From NCBI GenBank assembly GCA_942491555.1, contig CALOBN010000002.1, forward strand, positions 248,001 through 312,000: a stretch of 64,000 nt of DNA, in the 5' to 3' direction. Below, piece after piece: positions 35,350 to 44,792 of the stretch. The notes beneath the pieces were generated by a model, which was not told where the DNA came from, searched no databases, and saw nothing but the letters and a program-made list of their open reading frames with translations. How positions within the stretch are numbered: position 1 is the stretch's first letter; every line of letters starts with the position of its first letter. Made by a program: the position numbers and the translations under genes. This DNA is from Marinihelvus sp942491555. GTDB lineage: Bacteria; Pseudomonadota; Gammaproteobacteria; Xanthomonadales; SZUA-36.

Positions 35350-36750
35350 GCCGGCCGTGACGTCTTTGGCCAGGCGCAGGCCGGAATATTGCCAACGGGC
35401 GTGTGCCGGGAAGAAATTCCGGTAACTCAGGCGCTCATGACCTGCGGGTGTTGCCCCCGAGGCGCCGCGCAACACCATTTGATTGATCATGAACTTGCCG
35501 TTGTACTCGCCAACCACGCCGGGGGCCGGATTGAAACCGGGATAGGGCAGGTAGGCGCTGGCGGTCCACTCCCAGACACGCGCGTACTCTCCGCGGACGG
35601 GATTATTGGTAAGGCTGTCGTTAGTCCCAGGCTGGTCGGGTGAACCAAACAAGTCTGTTTGTCTCGCGAAGCATTCCCATTCCGCCTCCGTTGGCAGCCG
35701 GCAACCCGACCAGCGGGCGAAGGCATCGGCTTCGTAATAGGAAATGTGTGCCACGGGAAGTGCGGGGTTTACGGGCTGCTCGCCGGCCAGGGTGAACTGC
35801 TGCCAGCCGGCGCCGTTGTCGCGCCAGTACAAGGGGGATTGCACATTATGTTCAGTCCGCCAGGCCCAGCCCTCGGATAACCACAGCAGCGGGTTCTTGT
35901 AGCCATCGTCTTGCATAAATGCCAGCCACGCAGCATTGTTTACCGGGCGTCGCGCGATTTTGCAGTGAGGCACCAGCGTTCGGTGCCGGGGCGTTTCGTT
36001 GTCAAAGCTGAACCCTTCACCGGTAAAGCCCAGTTTGAATTCTCCTGCGGGTAGCTCGACCCAGCCGGTTTCATCGCTAGCATCCGATCCGGAATCCTGG
36101 GCTTTAACCGAATGTAAGCCCATATCCGGCGTCGGAGCATAGGCCGGCCAGCCAGGGTTTTGCGACAGCGCATGCTTGATGTCGGTAATCAACAGTTCCT
36201 GGTGCTGCTGTTCGTGATTGATGCCCAGGCGCAGCAGGCTGAGCAGATCCCGGGGCGCATCAGCGGCGATAAAGCTCTTGAGGAGTTGCTGAACCCGCGC
36301 GTCCGTATGTGTGCGGTATTCCAGTACCTGCTCCAGCGACGGCCGCGAGATCATGCCCCGCCGGGGTCGGGGGAACTGTGTGCCTACACCGTTGTAGTAG
36401 CTGTTGAACAGCTCGCAAAAGGCCTCGTCGAACCAGGCAAAGCCTGCTTCTTTGGGCTTAAGAATAAAGGTCTCGAAGAACCAGGTCGTATGGGCCAGGT
36501 GCCACTTGGTGGGGCTGGCATCCGGCATGGACTGTAGGCCCATATCCTCGGCGGACAGGGGGCTGGCAAGATTTACCGTATGTGAGCGGCAGGACCGGAA
36601 GGCTTCAATGAGCAGATCAATATGGTCGTTCAGATCTGTTTCCCGCAGGGCGTTGACCATGGCGATCGGCCCGGTGGGATTTCCCGCCGATTCCTTCAAG
36701 GCACTGCCGTTGGTGGGTGAGCCTGCTGATTCAGCCTTAGTCAATGTCAT
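35347..36750 (-). CDS. egtB: EgtB-like iron-dependent sulfoxide synthase (ergothioneine biosynthesis)
   Basis: The product is 467 aa. An N-terminal DinB_2 domain carries the expected iron ligands in KWHLAHTTWFFE (His 84/87) and INHEQQHQELL (His 179 and 183). A C-terminal FGE-sulfatase domain follows with WVELPAGEFKLG, CRLPTEAEWECFAR and NQMVLRGASGATP. In the known pathway EgtB joins a thiol to hercynine, made by the histidine methyltransferase EgtD. No egtD lies nearby. The ATG at 36750 overlaps pilR by 14 bp, an odd partner; an ATG at 36660 is also possible. A different betaine substrate cannot be ruled out. Confidence 0.85.
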   Translation of the reverse strand: MTLTKAESAGSPTNGSALKESAGNPTGPIAMVNALRETDLNDHIDLLIEAFRSCRSHTVNLASPLSAEDMGLQSMPDASPTKWHLAHTTWFFETFILKPKEAGFAWFDEAFCELFNSYYNGVGTQFPRPRRGMISRPSLEQVLEYRTHTDARVQQLLKSFIAADAPRDLLSLLRLGINHEQQHQELLITDIKHALSQNPGWPAYAPTPDMGLHSVKAQDSGSDASDETGWVELPAGEFKLGFTGEGFSFDNETPRHRTLVPHCKIARRPVNNAAWLAFMQDDGYKNPLLWLSEGWAWRTEHNVQSPLYWRDNGAGWQQFTLAGEQPVNPALPVAHISYYEADAFARWSGCRLPTEAEWECFARQTDLFGSPDQPGTNDSLTNNPVRGEYARVWEWTASAYLPYPGFNPAPGVVGEYNGKFMINQMVLRGASGATPAGHERLSYRNFFPAHARWQYSGLRLAKDVTAG

Positions 36751-38134
36751 ACTTCTTGAGCTTGTAGCGCAGTGAGCGGAAACTGATGCCCAGCAGCTCG
36801 GCAGCGCGGGTTTTGTTGTAGCGGGCCTGCTCCAGGGCTTCCTGCAGGGCCTGCTTTTCAATATCTTCCATAAAGCTGTCCAGCGACTCGCCCTCCATGC
36901 GGTCCGGCACGGCGCCGCCGTTGACCGCCTCCTGGCCCGGCATCATGGCCACCGCGCCCTGGTCCAGCATCAGGTCCTCGGGCTGAATCTGGTCGCCCTC
37001 GGCCATGGTCACCGCGCGCTGCAGAATATTAATCAGCTCGCGCACGTTGCCGGTAAAGGGGTGGCGTTCAAGCTGCGCCATGGCCTCTTTGGAGATAGTG
37101 GGTGCAGGGGTATCCCATTCGCGCGTGATGTTGTCCAGGAAAAAGTTTGCCAGCAGGGGAATATCACCCTCCCGGTCCTGCAGGCTGGGCATGGCCAGCT
37201 CAATAACATTCAGGCGAAAATACAGATCGCTGCGGAATTTGCCCTCCTGGACGAGCGGTTTCAGGGCCTGGTGGGTGGCGCTGAGAATTCGCACATCGGT
37301 GGCCAGTTCTTCGCGCGCGCCAATCGGCCGCACCGCTTTTTCCTGGATGGCGCGCAGCAGTTTGACCTGCATGTGCAGCGGCAGGTCCGCTACTTCATCC
37401 AGCATCAGGGTGCCGCCATCGGCAGCCTGGAAGAGTCCCTGCTTGTCCTCGGTGGCGCCGGTAAAGCTGCCCTTGCGGTGACCAAAAAACTCGCTTTCCA
37501 TCAGCTCGGTGGGTATCGCGCCGCAGTTCACGGGCACAAAGGGCTTATCGGCCCGTGGGCCCAGGTCATGAATCAGTCGCGCTGCCAGCTCCTTGCCGGA
37601 ACCGGAATCGCCCGAAATCAATACCGGCGCCTGGCTGCGTGACAGCTTACGGATCATGGAACGGGCGCGCTCCATGGCCGGTGAGCTGCCAATCATTCGT
37701 CCGAGCTCCGGCGCTTCAACGCCCGCGGGGCTGTTTGCCGTATCTGCGCTGACCTTCTCGCCGGCACGCAGTTTCAGTGCCGTGTTGACCAGCTTGCGCA
37801 GCATGTCCAGGTCGACGGGTTTACTGACAAAATCAAAGGCACCCATCTTCAGTGCCTGCACGGCGTCTTCAACCCGGCCATGTGCAGTAATCACCGCCAC
37901 TGGCAGCTCCGGGTGAGCCTCGGTAATCTCGGCTACCAGGTCCAGCCCGTTGCCATCCGGCAGGCGCATGTCGGTCAGGCAGAAGCTGAAGTCCTGTGAG
38001 GCCAGCGCGCGTCGGGCACGGCCCAGGTCCTCAGCGGCGGTCACATCCAGGCCCATGCGGCTCAGGGTAAGAATCAGCAGTTCCCGGATGTCCGGCTCGT
38101 CATCAATAATCAATACGCGTTGCGAGTCGTTCAT
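36737..38134 (-). CDS. pilR: NtrC-family response regulator PilR, activator of pilA
   Basis: The product is 465 aa. The receiver domain has VLIIDDEPDIRELL and the phosphoacceptor Asp55 in LTDMRLPDGNG. The AAA+ domain has GDSGSGKELAARL (about 175-187) and the sigma-54-contacting loop GSFTGA (222-227, a GAFTGA variant also known from PilR). A C-terminal Fis-type helix-turn-helix ends NKTRAAELLGISFRSLRYKLKKYDID. Its start overlaps the pilS stop. The sigma-54 promoter and phased sites upstream of pilA are its probable target. Confidence 0.95.
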   Translation of the reverse strand: MNDSQRVLIIDDEPDIRELLILTLSRMGLDVTAAEDLGRARRALASQDFSFCLTDMRLPDGNGLDLVAEITEAHPELPVAVITAHGRVEDAVQALKMGAFDFVSKPVDLDMLRKLVNTALKLRAGEKVSADTANSPAGVEAPELGRMIGSSPAMERARSMIRKLSRSQAPVLISGDSGSGKELAARLIHDLGPRADKPFVPVNCGAIPTELMESEFFGHRKGSFTGATEDKQGLFQAADGGTLMLDEVADLPLHMQVKLLRAIQEKAVRPIGAREELATDVRILSATHQALKPLVQEGKFRSDLYFRLNVIELAMPSLQDREGDIPLLANFFLDNITREWDTPAPTISKEAMAQLERHPFTGNVRELINILQRAVTMAEGDQIQPEDLMLDQGAVAMMPGQEAVNGGAVPDRMEGESLDSFMEDIEKQALQEALEQARYNKTRAAELLGISFRSLRYKLKKYDID

Positions 38135-39786
38135 GCGGGTTTCCTGAGGGGTTGTGGTGCAAAACCTTCCAGATCAAATTCCTGCGCCATGCTGCCGCTG
38201 GCCAGGGCCATGCGAATGCGAAAACGGGTGCCTTGCCCCGGCCTGGATTCCACGGTCAGTTCAGCCTGGTTGGCCTCGCACAGCTGACGGGCAATATACA
38301 GCCCCAGGCCTGTGCCTTCCTTCCTGGTGGTGTAAAAAGGTTCAAAAATCTGGCCGACCTTGTCTTCAGGAATGCCTTTGCCGTTGTCCTCGACGCTCAG
38401 AATGCAATAACCACTGTCCCGCTCAACTTCCAGGTGCAGCGCCAGGAGGGGCGTTGCATTGTCCTTGCCCAGGTGTTGCAGAGCGTTTTCCATGAGTTTC
38501 CACAGCACCTGGTGCAACTGGCTGCGGTCAAACAGGATGGTTACGGTCCCATCCCCACCCGGCAGCTGTAATTCAAAGCGGCTTTCGGTATAGGCACCCT
38601 GGAATTCGGCCAGCAGTTCTTGCAGCCATGGTTCGAGCTGCAACAGCTCCACCTGTGACTTCTCGCGCCGGGACATTTGCAGGATGTTTTCAATAATGCC
38701 GTTCATGCGCTTGGATTGCTTGCGGATGATGTCCACCAGGCGTTCCTGTCCCTCATCCATGCCCTCCTCCTCGCCCAGTAGCTGGGCCGCATGGCTGATG
38801 GCCGAGAGTGGGTTGCGGATTTCATGGGCAATGCTGGTGGACAGCTTGGCCAGCGAGATAGAGGACATTTCCAGGGCGCGTTGGGAGACCACGTCATTAT
38901 CTTCCAGAAAGATAATGGTGGAAATATCCCGGCCACCCGGCAGATTGACGAATTTTGGCACCACCTCGGCCTGGCTGGCATTCAAGGCGAGGGTGCGTGG
39001 TTCAAGTCGCGGATCGTTGCGCCACTCTTCCAGCGCGATGCGCAATTCCGGCGATAACTGGCTCAGGGTTCGTTCCGAAGCCGGCGGGCTGCCGAGCAAA
39101 AACCAGGCAGACTCGTTCATCATGCGAATCTTGCCGTCTGTGCCCACGGCAAGCACGCCGCTGCGCAGCCGGCGGATAATCAGTTCATTGACCTGCTCGA
39201 GGCGCGAGACGGTCTGTGCCTGCCGCTCGGCGATCAGGCGAAAATCCCGCGCCCAGTTGGCCAACAGGTGGGTGAGCACCGTAATGACCAGGATGGTTAT
39301 CCCGTAGAAGCCCGAGGCGAGCATGCGCCCGGTACTCACGGCCCCACCAAGACCAATAAGAAGCGGTTGCACGATGATCGCCACTGCCGCCAGCGATGCC
39401 ACCAGCAAGGCCAGCCTGAGCGGCAGGATGATGCCCGCCGAGGCGCCCACAAAAACCAACAGCACGGCCACGCCTTCAAAGGTAAACAGGAGCAGGGATA
39501 TGAGCAAGACGTCCAGCACCAGGGACTGCAGTGCCAGGTGGTAGAAGGCGTCGTCCTTGCGGCGCGCTGCGAAGACGAAATACAACGAAAAGACGAAGTA
39601 CACCATCAGTACTGCGCCGGCCAGGCTCGAATTTTGCAGGGTTTCCGCCGCGACCAGTCCCCCGGCCAGGTAGGCAATCCCCAGTGCGACGCTGACAAAC
39701 AGCCGGAAGTAATTCAGATAGTTGACCACGCGATAGGTCAGAGCGGGAGACAGCGGATATCCGGAGATATCGGTCACCTTGTACAT
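38131..39786 (-). CDS. pilS: Pilin sensor histidine kinase PilS
   Basis: The product is 551 aa. Six membrane segments lie in the first 190 residues, then a PAS-like region (RLRSGVLAVGTDGKIRMMNESAW), the HisKA box with the phosphorylated His in STSIAHEIRNPLSAISHAAQLL, and the ATPase boxes KLMENALQH, VEDNGKGIPEDKVG and GTGLGLYIARQLCEANQ. GGAGG precedes the ATG. In Pseudomonas PilS senses pilin in the membrane and controls PilR. It diverges from sucC across a 328-bp gap. Confidence 0.95.
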   Translation of the reverse strand: MYKVTDISGYPLSPALTYRVVNYLNYFRLFVSVALGIAYLAGGLVAAETLQNSSLAGAVLMVYFVFSLYFVFAARRKDDAFYHLALQSLVLDVLLISLLLFTFEGVAVLLVFVGASAGIILPLRLALLVASLAAVAIIVQPLLIGLGGAVSTGRMLASGFYGITILVITVLTHLLANWARDFRLIAERQAQTVSRLEQVNELIIRRLRSGVLAVGTDGKIRMMNESAWFLLGSPPASERTLSQLSPELRIALEEWRNDPRLEPRTLALNASQAEVVPKFVNLPGGRDISTIIFLEDNDVVSQRALEMSSISLAKLSTSIAHEIRNPLSAISHAAQLLGEEEGMDEGQERLVDIIRKQSKRMNGIIENILQMSRREKSQVELLQLEPWLQELLAEFQGAYTESRFELQLPGGDGTVTILFDRSQLHQVLWKLMENALQHLGKDNATPLLALHLEVERDSGYCILSVEDNGKGIPEDKVGQIFEPFYTTRKEGTGLGLYIARQLCEANQAELTVESRPGQGTRFRIRMALASGSMAQEFDLEGFAPQPLRKPA

Positions 39787-40114
39787 TCAAGGACCTCCTT
39801 GCTTGCCCGGTAATTCAATCCAGCCCCCTGTATTTCCTCGTGAGACCCTTTCTCATGGGACTCCTTCCCATGAGAGCGTTTTCAGACCGCCGGTCTGCGG
39901 GCGGACCCGGACCGCAGCGCTGCGCGCAGTATAGCAATCCTTTGCAGCACTGTAGGGGCCGCGCTTGAACGGCCCGGACGTTTTGATTTGCGCTTCGAAA
40001 CCAAGGACAATAGCGGGCTGTTTCGGCGCTTTACGGTGACCATGATTGTTTGCCGCGATCCGCGCCGGTTTTTTTACTGCAGGCAACCCTCAGGCGTTGC
40101 ACCAGGGAGACCCG
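39787..40114. other. Divergent intergenic region between pilS and sucC
   Basis: This 328-bp stretch has no supported gene. It holds a perfect 9-bp hairpin TCTCATGGG/CCCATGAGA at 39851-39875 and GC-rich short inverted repeats near 39890-39925. It must carry the promoters of both operons, but I find no convincing -35/-10 pair. Short open frames here are not conserved-looking. Confidence 0.6.
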
Positions 40115-41308
40115 ATGAATTTTCATGAGTATCAGGCGAAGGAGCTCTTCGCCAGCTATGGCATTCCCGTTCCGGCGGGCATCAATGCCACAAGCCCCGA
40201 GCAAGCTGTTGAAGCTGCGCGGGAAATGGGTGGCGATATGTGGGTGGTTAAAGCCCAGGTTCATGCCGGTGGACGGGGCAAAGCGGGCGGCGTCAAGCTG
40301 GTTCGCAGCCTGGACGAGGTCCGCGCCGAGGCCGAGCGCATGCTCAGCATGTCCATCACCACCTATCAGACCGGCGGGCGCGCCTTGCCCGTCGACAGCG
40401 TGCTGATCGCCGAGGCAACCGATATCGAGAGCGAGCTGTATCTGTCGGCTCTCGTAGACCGGGGTCATCGCTGCGTGACCTTTATGGGTTCTGCCGCCGG
40501 CGGCGTCGATATTGAGCAGGTTGCCGCCGATACCCCGGAAAAGATTGTCAACGTTCGAATCAATAACACTTCCGGCTTCCTGCCCTATCACGCCCGCAAG
40601 ATGGGCTTTGGCATGGGGTTGTCTGCCAAGCACGTCCGGCAACTGACAAAAATCATGTCGGCGCTCTATGACCTGTTCAAGGACAAGGATCTGAGCCTGG
40701 TGGAAGTTAACCCGCTGATTATCGACGGCAATGATGACCTTATCGCGCTGGACGCAAAGATCAATGCCGACGAGAATGCGCTGTTCCGTCACCCTGACCT
40801 GGCTGAAATGCGCGATGAAGCGCAGGAAGACCCCACCGAGGTCGAGGCCAGCCACCACGACCTGAATTACGTCACCCTGGATGGCAATATCGCCTGCATG
40901 GTGAACGGCGCCGGCCTGGCCATGGCCACCATGGATGTCATCAAGCTTAACGGCGGCGAACCGGCCAATTTCCTGGATGTGGGCGGTGGCACCAATGCCG
41001 AGCGCGTCAAGGAAGCCTTCAAGCTGATTCTTTCCGGAGACAACGTGGAAGCGATCCTGGTTAATATTTTTGGCGGTATCGTGCGCTGTGACCAGATCGC
41101 CGAAGGCATCATTCAGGCCGTTTCCGAGGTCGGAGTTGAGGTGCCTATCGTGGTGCGCCTGGAAGGCACCAACGCCGAGCAGGGTCGGCAGATGCTGGCA
41201 GACAGTAATCTCACCCTCATTTCAGCTGTCGATTTGAACGATGCGGCGCAACGCGTGGTTGCCGCCGCCAGGAAAGCACAAGAGCAAGCAGGGGGAGAAG
41301 GCGCATGA
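40115..41308 (+). CDS. sucC: Succinyl-CoA synthetase (ADP-forming) beta subunit
   Basis: The product is 397 aa, starting MNFHEYQAKELFASYGIPVP, an ATP-grasp domain with VVKAQVHAGGRGKAGGVKL, then the beta-specific GLSLVEVNPL-like metal-site region (DLSLVEVNPLIIDG) and the C-terminal CoA-ligase domain with NIFGGIVRCDQIAEGII. The upstream frame start at 40046 adds residues not seen in the family, so I use the ATG at 40115 (GGGAGA upstream). It forms the TCA-cycle enzyme with SucD, whose ATG overlaps its stop. Confidence 0.97.
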   Translation: MNFHEYQAKELFASYGIPVPAGINATSPEQAVEAAREMGGDMWVVKAQVHAGGRGKAGGVKLVRSLDEVRAEAERMLSMSITTYQTGGRALPVDSVLIAEATDIESELYLSALVDRGHRCVTFMGSAAGGVDIEQVAADTPEKIVNVRINNTSGFLPYHARKMGFGMGLSAKHVRQLTKIMSALYDLFKDKDLSLVEVNPLIIDGNDDLIALDAKINADENALFRHPDLAEMRDEAQEDPTEVEASHHDLNYVTLDGNIACMVNGAGLAMATMDVIKLNGGEPANFLDVGGGTNAERVKEAFKLILSGDNVEAILVNIFGGIVRCDQIAEGIIQAVSEVGVEVPIVVRLEGTNAEQGRQMLADSNLTLISAVDLNDAAQRVVAAARKAQEQAGGEGA

Positions 41309-42177
41309 GTGTCCTGATCAACAGCCATACAAAAGTCATCTGCCAGGGAATTACCGGCAGCCAGGGTACGTTTCATTCCGAGCAGGCTTTGGCCTACGGC
41401 ACCAAACTGGTCGGTGGTGTAACCCCGGGCAAAGGTGGACAGTCCCACCTCGGCCTGCCGGTTTTTGACACGGTGGCCGATGCGGCCAGCGAGACGGGTG
41501 CCGATGCAACCGTTATTTACGTGCCGCCGCCCTTTGCGGCCGATGCGATCCTGGAAGCCGCTGATGCCGGTATCAAGTTGATCGTGGCGATCACCGAGGG
41601 CATTCCGGTTCACGACATGATGAAAGTAAAGGCGGTCCTGAGCGAGATGGACGATACGCGCCTGATCGGTCCCAACTGCCCCGGCATCATTACGCCCGGG
41701 GAATGCAAGATCGGCATCATGCCCGGCTCCATTCATGCCAAGGGCCGCGTGGGCGTGGTGTCACGCTCCGGAACATTGACCTACGAGGCGGTCTACCAGA
41801 CCACCCAGGCGGGCCTGGGCCAGACCACCTGTATCGGTATCGGTGGCGACCCGATCAATGGCATGAACTTTATTGATACCTTGCGCCTGTTTCAGGACGA
41901 CCCGGAAACCGAGGGCATCATCATGGTCGGCGAGATCGGGGGCACGGCCGAAGAAGAAGCGGCCGAATTTATTGCCGATAACGTCACCAAGCCGGTGGTG
42001 GCCTATATCGCCGGCGTGACGGCGCCCCCTGGCAAGCGTATGGGCCACGCCGGTGCCATTATTGCCGGTGGCAAGGGCACCGCCGAGGCCAAGTTTGCAG
42101 CTCTGCAAGAAGCCGGCGTCAGCACGGTTAACTCGCCTGCCGACCTGGGCCGCGCGATCAGCGAGGCGCTGGCCTAG
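41305..42177 (+). CDS. sucD: Succinyl-CoA synthetase alpha subunit
   Basis: The product is 290 aa. The CoA-binding Rossmann part has TKVICQGITGSQGTFHSEQA and GGVTPGKGGQSHLGLPVFD. The phosphorylated His is in GHAGAIIAGGKGTAEAKFAA near the C-terminus, and IGPNCPGIITPGECKIGIMPG is also conserved. It catalyses the substrate-level phosphorylation step of the TCA cycle with SucC. It overlaps sucC by ATGA and is followed 34 bp later by nadE, which may share the transcript. Confidence 0.97.
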   Translation: MSVLINSHTKVICQGITGSQGTFHSEQALAYGTKLVGGVTPGKGGQSHLGLPVFDTVADAASETGADATVIYVPPPFAADAILEAADAGIKLIVAITEGIPVHDMMKVKAVLSEMDDTRLIGPNCPGIITPGECKIGIMPGSIHAKGRVGVVSRSGTLTYEAVYQTTQAGLGQTTCIGIGGDPINGMNFIDTLRLFQDDPETEGIIMVGEIGGTAEEEAAEFIADNVTKPVVAYIAGVTAPPGKRMGHAGAIIAGGKGTAEAKFAALQEAGVSTVNSPADLGRAISEALA

Positions 42178-42211
42178 GAGTGCCCGGCTGCCGCCACCAG
42201 GTACCCGCCTG

Positions 42212-43837
42212 ATGCGCCTGGCCCTGGCCCAGCAGGATTTCCTGGTCGGGGATGTGCCCGGCAACGCACAGCGCGTGCTGCGCTGTGTCGCGCAGGCCCG
42301 TGAGGCCGGCGCGAACCTGCTGCTGTTTCCCGAGCTTGCCCTGACCGGCTACCCGCCGGAGGATCTGCTCCTGCGGCCCGGTTTTATGCGCCAGGTACAT
42401 GATCAGCTCACCGCACTCACGCAGCAGATCAGTGGAATCGATGTGGTCCTCGGTCACCCCTGGTCCGAGGGCGGCAAGCGCTTCAATAGTGTCAGCTGGC
42501 TTCGCGACGGCCAGGTGCTGGGTCGCTATCACAAGCAGCTCCTGCCCAACTACGCCGTGTTTGACGAGGCGCGCTACTTCAGTGCCGGTGATGCACCCCT
42601 GGTCGTCGATTGCATGGGTGTGCGCTGCGGGGTGTTGATCTGTGAGGATGCCTGGCAAGCAGGCCCAGGTGCCATGGCCCGCGATGCTGGTGCCGAGATT
42701 TTGCTGGTGCCCAATGCTTCCCCGTACCACGATGAAAAACAGGCGGTGCGCGATGCAGTTTTTGCTGATCGCAGCCGCGAAAACGGCATGCCTGTCGTTT
42801 ACTGCAACCTGGTGGGCGGGCAGGACGAGCTGGTGTTCGATGGACGCTCGACGCTGACAGGCGCAGACGGGCAACGCCAGGCCCTGGGTCCTTTGTGCCA
42901 GGACGGCCTGCTTATCGCAGACTACGTGCATAGTACCCGGCAATTTCAGGCCCACGACTGGCCGGCGCCGCCGTGCGATCAGGAAGAGGAATGGTACCGG
43001 GTGCTTGAGCGCGGCCTGCGTGACTACATCCACAAAAACGGTTTTAAAGAGGTGGTATTCGGGCTGTCCGGCGGGGTTGATTCGGCGCTTACCCTCGCCC
43101 TGGCCGTCGATGCCCTGGGCGCTGACAAGGTGCATGGTGTGATGATGCCCTCGCGCCACACATCCGGCCTCAGTCTCGACCTGGCGCGCGAGCAGGCGGA
43201 GACCCTGGGTGTGGACTACCGCATTATTGATATTGAGCCCGCTTTCGATGCACTGATTACGGGCCTTGCGCCGTCTTTTAAGGGGGTGGCGGAGGATGTC
43301 ACCGAGGAGAACCTGCAGGCGCGAATTCGTGGCAACCTGGTGATGGCGCTGTCCAACAAGTTTGGCTGGCTGCCCCTGGCCACCAGCAACAAGAGTGAGC
43401 TGGCGGTGGGTTACAGCACCATATATGGCGATATGTGCGGCGGGTTTTCGCCGCTGAAGGATTGCCTGAAAACCCGGGTCTATGACCTTTGCCGCTGGCG
43501 AAATCAGTTATCACCGGCCATCCCGCAGGCGGTGATCGATCGTCCGCCGTCGGCCGAACTGCGTCCGGATCAGAAGGATCAGGACAGCCTGCCGGCCTAT
43601 GAGATCCTGGACCAGGTGTTACATCGATTTGTCGATCAGGACTGGACCATCCACGACATCGTGGCAGAGGGTTTTGATGAAGCCATGGTGCGCCGGGTGG
43701 CCGGGATGGTGCTGATGAACGAATATAAACGTCGCCAGGGTGCACCGGGTACCAGGATTACTTCAAGGGGCTTCGGGCGTGACCGTCGCTACCCGATTAC
43801 CTCGGGTTGGCGGGAGGCGTTTTCCCCGAAGGGATGA
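42212..43837 (+). CDS. nadE: Glutamine-dependent NAD+ synthetase
   Basis: The product is 541 aa with two fused domains. The N-terminal nitrilase-type glutaminase has the Glu-Lys-Cys triad: Glu41 in FPELALTGYPPEDLL, Lys108 in RYHKQLLPNY and Cys144 in VLICEDAWQ. The C-terminal ATP-pyrophosphatase domain has SGGVDS at 286-291 and TSNKSELAVGYSTIYGDMCGGF. It converts deamido-NAD to NAD using glutamine. I took ATG 42212; the frame opening at 42053 lies inside sucD. Its end is only 9 bp from the convergent bamD. Confidence 0.96.
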   Translation: MRLALAQQDFLVGDVPGNAQRVLRCVAQAREAGANLLLFPELALTGYPPEDLLLRPGFMRQVHDQLTALTQQISGIDVVLGHPWSEGGKRFNSVSWLRDGQVLGRYHKQLLPNYAVFDEARYFSAGDAPLVVDCMGVRCGVLICEDAWQAGPGAMARDAGAEILLVPNASPYHDEKQAVRDAVFADRSRENGMPVVYCNLVGGQDELVFDGRSTLTGADGQRQALGPLCQDGLLIADYVHSTRQFQAHDWPAPPCDQEEEWYRVLERGLRDYIHKNGFKEVVFGLSGGVDSALTLALAVDALGADKVHGVMMPSRHTSGLSLDLAREQAETLGVDYRIIDIEPAFDALITGLAPSFKGVAEDVTEENLQARIRGNLVMALSNKFGWLPLATSNKSELAVGYSTIYGDMCGGFSPLKDCLKTRVYDLCRWRNQLSPAIPQAVIDRPPSAELRPDQKDQDSLPAYEILDQVLHRFVDQDWTIHDIVAEGFDEAMVRRVAGMVLMNEYKRRQGAPGTRITSRGFGRDRRYPITSGWREAFSPKG

Positions 43838-43846
43838 GGGAAAGGG

Positions 43847-44680
43847 TCAGTCTTTACCGAAGGGCCACAGCTTGCTGAAAAAGCCTTCTTTCTCATCCTT
43901 GCCGGTCACATACGGGTGGTCGGGGTAGTTGTACTCAAGAACCTCCATGGAACTCTCCGCCAGCTCCGGCATATCCATATTGGTGTAGGCGCGGTGTAAC
44001 ACCGTCAGCGCCGTGCCGGCCTCAGGCGAACCCGGGTATGTCTGCAACAGATAGCGGGCGCGATTGGCGGCGGCTACATAGGCTTTGCGTCGCATGTAAT
44101 AGTTGGCTACATCGATTTCAAAATACGACAGGTTGTTGCGCAGGTAAACCATGCGCTGGCGCGCGTCCGGGCAATAGCGGCTGTCCGGAAAACGGCTGCA
44201 GAGTTCATCGAAATCCTGAAAGGCTTCCAGGGCGGCGCTCTGGTCACGGTCGCGGACCCTGCTGGGAAACATCTTCTCGAGAAATCCCACGCGCTGGTCG
44301 TAGTTGGTCAAGCCGCGAATGTAGAAGGCGTAATCAATATTGGGGTGGGTCGGGTACATGCGCATAAAGCGGTCGGCCGTTGCCAGGGCCTGCTCGGGCA
44401 TGCCGGCTTTGTAAAAGGCATAGGCCATTTCAAGCTGTGCCTGCTCGGCATAACGTCCGAAAGGATAGCGGGTTTGCAATACGCGATAGTCGCGCACCGC
44501 ACCCTGGTAGTTGCCTTTGTCCAGCAATGACTTCGCGTCGGCATAGAGTTCTTCTGCGGTGCGTGTGTCAAGCTCGTCATCCTTGTTGCAGCCGCTTAAA
44601 CCCAAGGTCAGGGTCATGGCAAGCACTAACAGAACGAGTAATCTCAACATTGGAACGCTTGACGGGAGCAATTGATTCAT
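43847..44680 (-). CDS. bamD: Outer-membrane assembly lipoprotein BamD
   Basis: The product is 277 aa. A signal peptide ends in the lipobox LGLSGC (Cys31 from this ATG; an ATG 10 codons later would also give a normal signal). TPR repeats follow: LYADAKSLLDKGNYQGAVRDY, RYPFGRYAEQAQLEMAYAFYK and YPGSPEAGTALTVLHRAY, the YfiO/ComL pattern. BamD is the essential lipoprotein of the BAM complex. It diverges from rluD, the same arrangement as in Pseudomonas and E. coli. Confidence 0.95.
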   Translation of the reverse strand: MNQLLPSSVPMLRLLVLLVLAMTLTLGLSGCNKDDELDTRTAEELYADAKSLLDKGNYQGAVRDYRVLQTRYPFGRYAEQAQLEMAYAFYKAGMPEQALATADRFMRMYPTHPNIDYAFYIRGLTNYDQRVGFLEKMFPSRVRDRDQSAALEAFQDFDELCSRFPDSRYCPDARQRMVYLRNNLSYFEIDVANYYMRRKAYVAAANRARYLLQTYPGSPEAGTALTVLHRAYTNMDMPELAESSMEVLEYNYPDHPYVTGKDEKEGFFSKLWPFGKD

Positions 44681-44792
44681 GGATTTTCCGGCGATTCGGG
44701 TACAGCGGATACAGCCTCGGCATGATAGCCCATTGCTGTTTCTTTCACTAGTTCGGGGTGCCGCCTACAATGCCGGTAACAGGGGGTAATTC

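Noticed and set aside
39268..39813. Plus-strand frame of 181 codons opposite pilS
   Set aside because: It is the shadow of the PilS membrane region; composition is H/Q/R-rich without a domain.
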